DNA from: Thermoplasmatota archaeon
Lineage (GTDB): Archaea > Thermoplasmatota > Penumbrarchaeia > JASLWR01
Length of the DNA: 64,000 nucleotides
Reading direction: 5' to 3'
NCBI GenBank assembly: GCA_030740765.1
Contig: JASLWR010000002.1
Coordinates: forward strand, 1 to 64,000
The notes beneath the pieces are model-generated. The model searched no databases and had not been told where the DNA came from. It saw only the letters and a program-made list of their open reading frames with translations. Made by a program: the position numbers and the translations under genes. Shown one piece after another: positions 44,897 through 52,852 of the stretch. How positions within the stretch are numbered: position 1 is the stretch's first letter; each line of letters starts with the position of its first letter.

Positions 44897-46747
44897 TTGA
44901 ATAGAACGATGGATGAGAATCCCGAGATATTCGGCGTGGTAGTTGCCTTCGAACCTTTCAAAAGAAACCCTGACGCAAATCTTTTTGCTCCTTATGTAAA
45001 GCGGTCTGAAACTGGTAAGGAACTGGTAATGATCGACCAATTGTATAATTATACAAGACCTGACGGATATGAAGGGATCAGAACCATCTGGTATCATAAA
45101 CCTTTGGAATACGGACCCAGCTGGACCGAAGCGTATTTTGGAACCGCAAGCGACACGCTCATTGCGGTCTATGGAGTCCCATTCTATGAAAACTATAATG
45201 ATCCGGGGGAAAAAGAGATCGCCGGAGTTGTCGCCACTGTGTATTCATTGGACGATATCCGGGACAAAGTGAGCGAACTAATGTTCGGGCGAACCGGATA
45301 TGGTTTCATATTCAATGAAGAAAACATTATCGCCTCGCATCCAAACAAAGAATATCTGGGAAAAAAGATCAAGGAGACAGGGGATGAATATGATCTACTC
45401 CATATTGCCAAGGAGAAAAAAGACGAAAATTTGCTCAACTACAAGAATAAAAACACGGGGCAGACGCTATGGATCGCCATGGACGAGATCAACACCGGAG
45501 AAGGAAAGTGGACCTTGGGGGCAGTGTTCGTCGAGGATGAAATATTACAGGACATTGAAGTTTCATTACGGCATACCCTTTTCTTTATAATCATCATTTC
45601 AATCATTTTCATAATATCATTGATACTGATTATTACTAGGAAAAAATCAACCGAGGCAAGGAGGTTATGGTTCGTCACGCTTACCCTTTCCGTACTTCTA
45701 TTCGGTGGAACCTTTCTTTACTGGGTGATCTCATTAGAATCCGTATATGGTCTCGGAACGGAAAACATATCGGTATATGACAATAATGCGGTGGAATCTA
45801 CTATTTCCAACTACTGTTCCGATTCAGAATCGGTAGAGGACGATAATTTGATAAGGATCCCTACAGGTGTCTTCATTCAATCCATAGAGTTCAGCAGCGG
45901 AAACAATGTTATACTCACTGGATACGTTTGGCAAAAACATATAAACGAAACATCGGTAACAATGGGATTCATTTTACCAGAAGCGGAAAGTTCGGACATT
46001 TCACTGAGTTTTTCAAATGATAACATCAGCATCTGGTATTTCAGTGCCGCCTTGAGGCAGCCGTTCGACTATTCACTCTACCCTTTCAACAAAGAAAATG
46101 TTTGGATAAGGTTCTGGCCCAACGACCTACAACATAACGTGATCCTCGTCCCCGATTTTGAAGGGTATAGCACGATAATACCACATGAGCTACCGGGTAT
46201 CGAAAAGAACTTTATTATTGAAGGATGGAGTGTGAAAGAAAGCTATTACAGTTATCGGATAAACGAATACAACACAAACCTGGGGCTCAAATCCAGCAGA
46301 TATTCGGAGTTCCCGGAGTTATATTTCAACGTCGAGATTGAGCCAAATGCAATCAGCGTTTTCATGTCCGATGCAATACCCTTGATCATTATAGTTCTTC
46401 TATTATTCGCGGTACTAATGATCACAACGGTGAAAGAGAAAAAGGTAGGCATCTTTGGATTTGGATCCTTGCCGGTCCTGGCATTTTGTGGTTCCCTTTT
46501 CTTCGTTCTGATGATCTCGCATATTTCTCTAAGGGACCACCTTTCACTTAATGAGTTTATCTATTTTGAGTTCTTTTACTTTGAATTGTACTTCGCAATA
46601 CTCGTGTTATCCGTAAATTCGATATTGCTTGCTTCAAGTTACAAAAGTAAAATAATAAACTACCGGGACAACCTGATAGTCAAGTTATCATTGTGGCCGG
46701 CACTAAGTTTTTTCATTTTTCTCATCACCTTTGTCACCTTCTATTGA
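44897..46747 (+). CDS. Cache domain + beta-sandwich + four-helix channel-like module (rest of the Cache gene)
   Basis: A 616-residue frame. Residues 1-200 complete an extracellular Cache domain (VYSLDDIRDKVSELMFGRTGYGFIFNEE). Two helices follow near 230-255 and 265-285. A second extracellular region of about 210 residues carries RQPFDYSLYPFNKENVWIRF near 390, and then four helices: AIPLIIIVLLLFAVLMIT, SLPVLAFCGSLFFVLMIS, FEFFYFELYFAILVLSVNS and LWPALSFFIFLITFVTFY. A beta-rich ectodomain with a YPF motif followed by four helices is the layout of prokaryotic pentameric ligand-gated ion channels. No HAMP, kinase or methyl-accepting domain is present. Channel function is inference. Confidence 0.6.
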   Translation: MNRTMDENPEIFGVVVAFEPFKRNPDANLFAPYVKRSETGKELVMIDQLYNYTRPDGYEGIRTIWYHKPLEYGPSWTEAYFGTASDTLIAVYGVPFYENYNDPGEKEIAGVVATVYSLDDIRDKVSELMFGRTGYGFIFNEENIIASHPNKEYLGKKIKETGDEYDLLHIAKEKKDENLLNYKNKNTGQTLWIAMDEINTGEGKWTLGAVFVEDEILQDIEVSLRHTLFFIIIISIIFIISLILIITRKKSTEARRLWFVTLTLSVLLFGGTFLYWVISLESVYGLGTENISVYDNNAVESTISNYCSDSESVEDDNLIRIPTGVFIQSIEFSSGNNVILTGYVWQKHINETSVTMGFILPEAESSDISLSFSNDNISIWYFSAALRQPFDYSLYPFNKENVWIRFWPNDLQHNVILVPDFEGYSTIIPHELPGIEKNFIIEGWSVKESYYSYRINEYNTNLGLKSSRYSEFPELYFNVEIEPNAISVFMSDAIPLIIIVLLLFAVLMITTVKEKKVGIFGFGSLPVLAFCGSLFFVLMISHISLRDHLSLNEFIYFEFFYFELYFAILVLSVNSILLASSYKSKIINYRDNLIVKLSLWPALSFFIFLITFVTFY

Positions 46748-47056
46748 TCCACTGGGGAACCGAACAAGGTATTCGATAAAAGGGGAGTTATGACTCTGCG
46801 CTTGTGGTTGGACTATCGCTCGCCCCCAATGCTCGGTGCTACCGCACCCGCATAACTAACAGATTCCCGATTCTCGGCCTGTCGGCCTTCACCCAAATTG
46901 CTCCCCCCGACAGAAGTTCGCAAACTCGCAAGTCGTTATACGAAATACCTGAATCGCCTTGTGAGGTAAACCAAAAATCTAACAGTTTAGTCGTTACATT
47001 ATACCAAGCTAAAAAGTTCATAGTTACATGCACTGGAATTAATGGTGATCTTCACC
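46748..47056. other. Intergenic region with long-range stem and small hairpins
   Basis: No gene is supported. AGTTATG (46786-46792) pairs with CATAACT (46851-46857), enclosing a GC-rich interior. A short GGCC-TGTC-GGCC hairpin follows near 46878-46889. It resembles the other hairpin-rich spacers of the window but is less regular. Confidence 0.35.
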
Positions 47057-47977
47057 TCATTTCTTTCGTTTTTTTAGTAATATCACACTCAATACGAGAC
47101 AAAGTAATATAGTAATTCCACCACTATACAAAAAGAACTTCTTGCCAAGACCTATTGCATCATTCACCTCAATCTCCAATGTGATGAAACAGGTTTCTTT
47201 CACACTCACGTTCGCTTTTTCCATCTGTGTCAACGACATGGCCGATAAGGATATTGGGTAAATACCCGGGTTTGCCCTGTCATCGATGGTTATAATTACT
47301 TGTACCTTCGCCTCACCCCCTCTTTCGACAAGCACCTCATTCCTTGAGATGCTTAATATCCCGGAACCCTTCGGCAATCCCGAAAGATTTTCGACGCCGA
47401 TGGCAAATCGATCATCCCCGTTCCCGTCATTCATTATTATGAGATCGTACCGGACCGTATCTCCCGGATTCCCACCCTTTTCGGGGTTCGGACAACTTAT
47501 GTTCATGATGCAATATGGAGCGATTGTGATTATCCCTTTTTTGCTAGATATATCGAACTCATGTATTCCAGGTTTGTATCGATATTTCCCTTTGATTTCG
47601 ACCATTCCACTGTCATTGAAATCCGTCCCCAGCGGTACTTGGACCGTTACGTTAAACGGTTTGTCATGTTCATTGGATTCGAATACCATGACTGTTGGTA
47701 TGACGGTAGCGGGCCAGTCCTCAGCATCTGCTGATAGAGTGACTTCTATTGATTGAATATTCTGTCCAGGCCCAATAACATCAACATATACCATTCCTGA
47801 AAAATTTACTGTTCCATTATCGTCGGGGCCGACATTCGCCGACTTTTCAGCCTCATTGAGGGTGATAAGGACGGGCTGGCTTGAAGCATTCGACGTTTTT
47901 GGTATTACTATTAAAATGATATTCAAGAGAACCAGAAATACAACAAATTTGCCGATCAAAATTCTTCTCTTTATCAT
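47057..47977 (-). CDS. Membrane-anchored surface protein with two Ig-like domains
   Basis: A protein of about 306 residues. A signal peptide (IGKFVVFLVLLNIILIVIP) is followed by two beta-sandwich domains (VNFSGMVYVDVIGPGQNIQSIEV and a NEW3-like domain, PGDTVRYDLIIMNDGNGDDRF). A helix near 275-297 and a short basic tail (KKRKK) end the chain. ATG 47977 follows AAGGTTG; the open frame extends upstream to 48052 without features. NEW3-like domains occur in archaeal cell-surface proteins. The function is unknown. Confidence 0.72.
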   Translation of the reverse strand: MIKRRILIGKFVVFLVLLNIILIVIPKTSNASSQPVLITLNEAEKSANVGPDDNGTVNFSGMVYVDVIGPGQNIQSIEVTLSADAEDWPATVIPTVMVFESNEHDKPFNVTVQVPLGTDFNDSGMVEIKGKYRYKPGIHEFDISSKKGIITIAPYCIMNISCPNPEKGGNPGDTVRYDLIIMNDGNGDDRFAIGVENLSGLPKGSGILSISRNEVLVERGGEAKVQVIITIDDRANPGIYPISLSAMSLTQMEKANVSVKETCFITLEIEVNDAIGLGKKFFLYSGGITILLCLVLSVILLKKRKK

Positions 47978-48075
47978 TTGCGTCAACCTTCGATTACAAA
48001 CGATAATCATATGCATCGTGTCTATAAATACGGATTGGAACGTCCTTTGCAATGATATTAATAATTTATGAATTC

Positions 48076-48112
48076 GGCATAGCCCCTAAAGGAGTAAGAC
48101 GCAAAACGTATT
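48076..48112. repeat. Possible IS200/IS605-like end
   Basis: The string AGCCCCTAAAGGAG at about 48082-48095 recurs at 56390-56403 beside a truncated IS200/IS605 transposase. Here it is followed by GACGCAAAACG. It may be a solo end of a related element; no transposase frame is nearby. Confidence 0.3.
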
Positions 48113-48211
48113 TTAGCATAACAGCAGGGTAAACGAAAAAATTTTACCCATATGGTCTGGTATTAAAATACACGACAAAAGGCATTATTTAGAATTGAGG
48201 TGAAAAGTTTT

Positions 48212-48252
48212 AAAACCCAGTAAGTAAATACTTACTTACTTTAAAACTGGGT
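48212..48252 (+). promoter_or_regulatory. Nested palindromic operator upstream of the GATase-like gene
   Basis: ACCCAGT (48215-48221) and ACTGGGT (48246-48252) form an exact 7-base outer inverted repeat around AGTAAGTA-AA-TACTTACT (48219-48236). The site ends at the start codon region, so a bound regulator would block transcription or initiation. The winged-helix protein encoded by the second gene of the operon is the natural candidate. Confidence 0.65.
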
Positions 48253-48259
48253 GATAAAA

Positions 48260-49162
48260 ATGTGTCAAGAGCAAAAAATGGATATGAATATCAACAGCGG
48301 TGAAACTCCCGGAGAAGCCAAGATGAAAGCGTCATACAAGGCGGGGGCATTCTTCACAATGCTCAAGATGGAGAAGAAGGACCCAGAGTCCGCAAAAGCC
48401 CTGAAGGAGGTCACCGAGGCCGACGTTGTGGTAGTGGACGGTACCTACGACCATGCCCATCTGGTACTGGAACTTGCGGGGATCCCTTTCGTGAGAATAA
48501 ATACCGCGAACATGGATACGATAAAGCTTCGTCCCGACCAGACCCTGTTCATAAATTGCCCCGGCCAGGTGTCAGACATGGCCATAAGGAAGATAGTGAC
48601 CTTCGTCAACGGTGGAGGGCTTCTGATCACAACCGACTGGGCCCTGAAACACGTAATAGAACGGGCATTTCCCGAGACAATGAAGTACAATCAGAAGCCG
48701 ACCCAGGACGAGGTGGTTCGGATAAACGTCCTTGATCCCGAGAATCCTATATTGGATGGGTTCCTTGAGGAGGGTATGGATCCACTATGGTGGCTAGAAG
48801 GCAGTTCATACCCTATTGTGGTCCAGGACAAAAAGAAGGTCAACGTTCTGGTGGAATCAAAAGAGCTGGAGGGAAAATACGGCGAAGCACCGGTGATATG
48901 CGAGTTCTCCTGGGGCGAGGGGCGGGTTGTCCACATGATAAGCCATTTCTATCTTCAGCGATCGGAGACCCGAGACAAGAAGGACATGGCAAAGGCTTCT
49001 TCCCTGGTATCAAAATCCGAGATGGCCATGGCGCCCGGTGAGATCCAGGCTGCAATGGGGGGAATGGCCGCATCGGAGTACACTGCGGCGCAGTCATCAG
49101 TGTCGTTCATCTCCAAGAATATTGCTATGCAGAAGAAGAAATCCATGAAGAAGAAAGGGTAG
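48260..49162 (+). CDS. GATase-like (ThuA/DUF4350-type) protein, function unknown
   Basis: A protein of about 300 residues. The middle part (residues 50-240) has the alternating strand-helix pattern of class I glutamine amidotransferase-like folds, with ADVVVVDGTYDH, TLFINCPGQVSD and VNGGGLLITTDWALKHV, and a late segment FSWGEGRVVHMISHFYLQR as in ThuA/DUF4350 proteins. A Cys near 97 could be a nucleophile. The C-terminal 60 residues are low-complexity and lysine-rich. ATG 48260 has GGGTGA upstream; a GTG at 48251 is an alternative. It is 11 bases upstream of a winged-helix regulator. The substrate is unknown. Confidence 0.6.
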   Translation: MCQEQKMDMNINSGETPGEAKMKASYKAGAFFTMLKMEKKDPESAKALKEVTEADVVVVDGTYDHAHLVLELAGIPFVRINTANMDTIKLRPDQTLFINCPGQVSDMAIRKIVTFVNGGGLLITTDWALKHVIERAFPETMKYNQKPTQDEVVRINVLDPENPILDGFLEEGMDPLWWLEGSSYPIVVQDKKKVNVLVESKELEGKYGEAPVICEFSWGEGRVVHMISHFYLQRSETRDKKDMAKASSLVSKSEMAMAPGEIQAAMGGMAASEYTAAQSSVSFISKNIAMQKKKSMKKKG

Positions 49163-49173
49163 GAGGGGATAAG

Positions 49174-49644
49174 GTGGGTAATAATAGAAATGGAAAGAAA
49201 AGGGTATGGGTCCCTAGGAACATATCCTCGGCGGCCCATCCCACCCGCCAGGCAATAATAAAGTGTTTAGAGAAAGGTCCCCGGACAACCGTTGAGCTGG
49301 AAAAGGAGCTTCGAGAATCCAGATACAATCTATACCATCACCTGAAAACCCTCAAGGACCAGGGTTTCATCAAGGAGCACATTGTGGGGCGGATGAAGGT
49401 CTTCGAGCTGGAAAAAGACCGTAAACAGGCCCGTGAGCTGGGAGCGGACGTTGAATCACTGAGCCAGGTCCAGCAGGCCATCACTATACAATCTGCAGGG
49501 GGCGCCGCCACCGCCGAGATTATTTCCCCGGAGATAAGGGTGGAGGTAAAAGGCTCGCTTCTGAACCGGATCCTTCCGGATGCTGGTCAAAAAAAGGTGG
49601 CCGGTTCCAAAAAATACCGGATAGTTATAACCGAGAGTAATTAA
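49174..49644 (+). CDS. ArsR-like winged-helix regulator
   Basis: A 156-residue protein. Residues 15-80 form a winged helix with HPTRQAIIKCLEKGPRTTVELEKEL and the recognition part RYNLYHHLKTLKDQGFIKEH, as in ArsR/HTH_20 regulators. The C-terminal 75 residues are a predicted alpha-beta sensor part with no recognised motif. The start is GTG 49174 with AGGAGGGG upstream. It follows the GATase-like gene and probably controls it through the palindrome at 48215-48252. Confidence 0.75.
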   Translation: MGNNRNGKKRVWVPRNISSAAHPTRQAIIKCLEKGPRTTVELEKELRESRYNLYHHLKTLKDQGFIKEHIVGRMKVFELEKDRKQARELGADVESLSQVQQAITIQSAGGAATAEIISPEIRVEVKGSLLNRILPDAGQKKVAGSKKYRIVITESN

Positions 49645-49969
49645 AAAAGGGAGAGGTCCGGGTAAAAGGAACAATGGGTATTATCGCCAACGGGGTAAAA
49701 GAAAATAAGTTACTCCTCAGCGAAAAAAATCCTGGAATCATTGCTTCCGAACCCGGTTAATTCTGGTTTGAACCCTGGATAGTTCTTCACGGAATGAAAA
49801 TGGTCTCAGAGATCGTGAGTGAATAATGAAGAAATCTTTTAGCAATAAGGGTGGCACAACGTGAACGATTTAATTTCTTTTTATTCCTATACGATCAAGT
49901 CATTTTCATGATTATACCAAAATTCTATTATATTCTCAAATGAGTAATAGATGATATGGAGTTGAGAAT
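49645..49969. other. Intergenic spacer
   Basis: No gene or RNA is recognised in these 325 bases. The last 60 bases are AT-rich with a TATA-like CTATTATATT near 49924-49933, the likely promoter of the beta-propeller gene. Confidence 0.4.
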
Positions 49970-52162
49970 ATGATATCGATTAAGGAAAAACTGACAGCCA
50001 CAATGATTGTGATGATAATCACTTTCTGCAGCATCTATGCTTGTATTACATCTATGGATAACGACTACGAGTTCAGAGCTTACTCCGCAGACGATGAATA
50101 CGAAAATCTTACGGATCTCGGGACCTTCTCATCATATGGCGATATAGAGAATTTTTTGGACACTAATACGAAACTCGGGAGTTCCGGGACATACCGGAAC
50201 CTGGACAGTAACGGTCTGTACAGGTGGAAATATAATCCGCCAGACAATTCCACCGGAGAAGCAAGGGATTTGCATGTAGAAAAACTTGCTTTATCGAATG
50301 ACATTAGCGATGATGATAGTAACGGAGATTCGGTCTCCGATGATTACTCGACGACGAACGTGCAGGAGGAAGGCGTCGACGAGGGTGATATAGTGAAGAA
50401 CGACGGGGGGTACGCCTACATTGTATCAAAGGACCGGAATAAAGTGATCATCGTGGATGTCTATCCGGCGGAAACCGCTGAAATAATTTCCGAGATCGAA
50501 GTGAACGGCAGCATCATCGAAATATACCTCGTGGGGGATAGACTTGTTATTCTGGGGAGAAATGAAAATTATTATCGGGATTATTGTTACGGCCGCAGGT
50601 CAATCTCTTATATTCCTTCAAGTGCAAAAACCTTCGTCGAGGTATATAACGTTGAAAAAAGGAACAACCCCATATTGTCCAGAACCGACACAATGAACGG
50701 CAGCTATGTAAGCTCCAGGATGATCGGGAACCACTTCTACCTTGTAGGGCGACAGTCCGCGTGGGAAATAAAGAACGAGAAGGAACTGTCGGCAGCACCG
50801 TCCGAGATATTCTATGTCGATGACTATGATTACGGTTATTCATATACAAACGTATTTTCGATCGATATACGGACAAGTTCCATGAAACCGAATATTCGAT
50901 CGATACTGATGGGATCATCAGGTGAGATTTACGTATCACACAACAACATATATTTGACGTACAGCAAGAGACTGAGCTGGATCGATAAGAAGGAGATGGA
51001 GATCGAGAGGGCAATCATACCCATACTGCCGGAAAGCTCATCATGGCGGATTAGCGATACGATAAATTCAAAACTCACGAGATACGATAAATTGGAACGT
51101 ATAAACGGAGTAATGGGGGAGTATATCGAAAATATGACTGAAGGTGAAAGAGAAAATTTCTACGAGGAATGGCAGGAAGAAGAAGACAAATTCTCCGTGG
51201 ATATTGCTGAGGAGTTGGAACAAACGGTCATCTACAGGATCGCCATAAGAAAAGGCAGCATATCCTTCCAGGCCAAGGGCGATGTTCCCGGTTATATATT
51301 GAACCGCTTCTCCATGGGAGAATTTGATGACCATTTCAGGATCGCCACCACCACGGGTCACGTTTCAAGAACGGGGATTGGAACAGCGAAGAACCATATT
51401 TTCGTGCTCGACATGAATCTCGGGATCACCGGGAGCATAAGGGACATCGCCCCGGGCGAGAGGATCTATTCGGCAAGATTCATGGGATCAAGAGCCTATC
51501 TCGTCACATTCGACAAGGTGGATCCCTTCTTCGTTATGGATCTCAAAGACCCGTCCAACCCGTACATCCTCGGCGAGCTGAAAATACCGGGTTACTCGGA
51601 TTATCTTCATCCGTACGATGAAAATCACGTCATAGGTCTGGGAAAGGAGACGGTTCTCGCCGATAGCGGTTCATTCTCCTGGTACCAGGGAGTAAAACTT
51701 TCATTGTTCGACGTCACCGATTTCAACAATCCCAAGGAGATATCAAAGTATATCATTGGTGACAGGGGAACATACTCCCCCGCCCAGAACGATCCCCACG
51801 CATTCCTGTTCAGCCGAAGCAAGAACCTGCTGGTCATACCGATAAGGCTTTACGAGATCGATCAATCGAAGTATTCCGGCGGTGCCTCGGATAACACCCA
51901 CGGGGATTTCGTGTGGGAAGGTGCATACGTATTCCACTTATCCGCTGACGATGGGTTTGTGTTGAAAGGCAGGATCAGCCATTCGGATAATGACCATGCT
52001 CAGCAGGGAAATCGGCGGTATAGTAACAATGATGTCTCCATCAAGCGATCATTCTACATAGACGACGTGTTGTACACGGTATCAAATAGCATGATAAAAG
52101 CGAATGATCTGGACCTTCTAAATGAGATCATGAAGGTAGAATTTATGGATAAAGAAGTGTAA
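49970..52162 (+). CDS. Secreted beta-propeller domain protein (Beta_propel family)
   Basis: A 730-residue protein. A signal segment (ATMIVMIITFCSIYACITSM) is followed by the family hallmark NVQEEGVDEGDIVKNDGGYAYIV near residue 126. Propeller blades then follow: ILGRNENYY, EVYNVEKRNNPI, HFYLVGR, GEIYVSHNNIYLTYS, RIYSARFMGSRAYLVTFDKVDPFFVMDL, GELKIPGYSDYLHPYDENHVIG. This is the WD40-distant C-terminal beta-propeller family of archaeal and bacterial secreted proteins. Its role is unknown, perhaps binding at the cell surface. There is a lipobox-like YACI near residue 24. Confidence 0.85.
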   Translation: MISIKEKLTATMIVMIITFCSIYACITSMDNDYEFRAYSADDEYENLTDLGTFSSYGDIENFLDTNTKLGSSGTYRNLDSNGLYRWKYNPPDNSTGEARDLHVEKLALSNDISDDDSNGDSVSDDYSTTNVQEEGVDEGDIVKNDGGYAYIVSKDRNKVIIVDVYPAETAEIISEIEVNGSIIEIYLVGDRLVILGRNENYYRDYCYGRRSISYIPSSAKTFVEVYNVEKRNNPILSRTDTMNGSYVSSRMIGNHFYLVGRQSAWEIKNEKELSAAPSEIFYVDDYDYGYSYTNVFSIDIRTSSMKPNIRSILMGSSGEIYVSHNNIYLTYSKRLSWIDKKEMEIERAIIPILPESSSWRISDTINSKLTRYDKLERINGVMGEYIENMTEGERENFYEEWQEEEDKFSVDIAEELEQTVIYRIAIRKGSISFQAKGDVPGYILNRFSMGEFDDHFRIATTTGHVSRTGIGTAKNHIFVLDMNLGITGSIRDIAPGERIYSARFMGSRAYLVTFDKVDPFFVMDLKDPSNPYILGELKIPGYSDYLHPYDENHVIGLGKETVLADSGSFSWYQGVKLSLFDVTDFNNPKEISKYIIGDRGTYSPAQNDPHAFLFSRSKNLLVIPIRLYEIDQSKYSGGASDNTHGDFVWEGAYVFHLSADDGFVLKGRISHSDNDHAQQGNRRYSNNDVSIKRSFYIDDVLYTVSNSMIKANDLDLLNEIMKVEFMDKEV

Positions 52163-52227
52163 ACCGTATTAAAAAGGTAGACTTCGTTTACGTTAAATCA
52201 TAAGTAAATGTTGATAGGGGTGAATAA

Positions 52228-52533
52228 ATGAAGGAGGGAAATAGAGCCTGGTTATTTAGAATAATATATCTTGTTCTGGCGATAATGGTTCTCGTTCTCC
52301 CATACACACTGTATAAAATGAGAATAGGTGGAAATGGAAAGGGTACCATCAATAATTCAAGAGAGGACTATCCAAAAATAATAAACATCGGAATAGTTGG
52401 AATTGTGTTAGGAGGTGTATTCGTATTACTTTATGGAAAAAATAAATATTTTGATTTCATCTTCTTATTAATACTTACGATTTGTGTGATAATTGCCCTT
52501 TTTCTCACGCCAAAGGTTTATCTAGGGACTTGA
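52228..52533 (+). CDS. Small three-helix membrane protein
   Basis: A 101-residue protein with three hydrophobic helices near 10-30 (IIYLVLAIMVLVLPYTLY), 52-68 (INIGIVGIVLGGVFVLLYG) and 74-94 (FIFLLILTICVIIALFL). GGGGTGAA lies before the ATG. It lies 65 bases behind the beta-propeller gene. No family is recognised. Confidence 0.5.
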   Translation: MKEGNRAWLFRIIYLVLAIMVLVLPYTLYKMRIGGNGKGTINNSREDYPKIINIGIVGIVLGGVFVLLYGKNKYFDFIFLLILTICVIIALFLTPKVYLGT

Positions 52534-52852
52534 AAACAAGCGCACCATACTCGTCAATATAGGCTATGAGGTCTCATCTAGTCAAGGGACGGTCGCACGC
52601 CACACTTGGTATCCCAACTAGCGATATGGCATTTATAATGACCCATTTTCGTATGAGCGGAAGTGCAAGTTGATTATTTATTCACTTAAAAATAATTCGT
52701 ATAAATATCATCTTGTATTGTTTCCAGGTTTTATGTAGAAAATAATAACTTATATAATTCCAGTATGACAAATCGGAGAAGTGAAATCCGGCAAAAGATA
52801 CATTAATATTATAAAGTACAAGCGATGTATCAAAACCTGGAACGGATGTGCC
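52534..52852. other. Intergenic spacer with promoter of the APC transporter
   Basis: No gene is supported. A TATA-like ACTTATATAAT lies near 52748-52758, about 95 bases before the transporter ATG. The middle part has no clear structure; a tRNA was looked for and not found. Confidence 0.4.

Noticed and set aside
48076-48112. Complete IS200/IS605 element
   Set aside because: Only a 14-base match to the end at 56390 is present and no transposase or second end is nearby, so only a possible solo end is listed.
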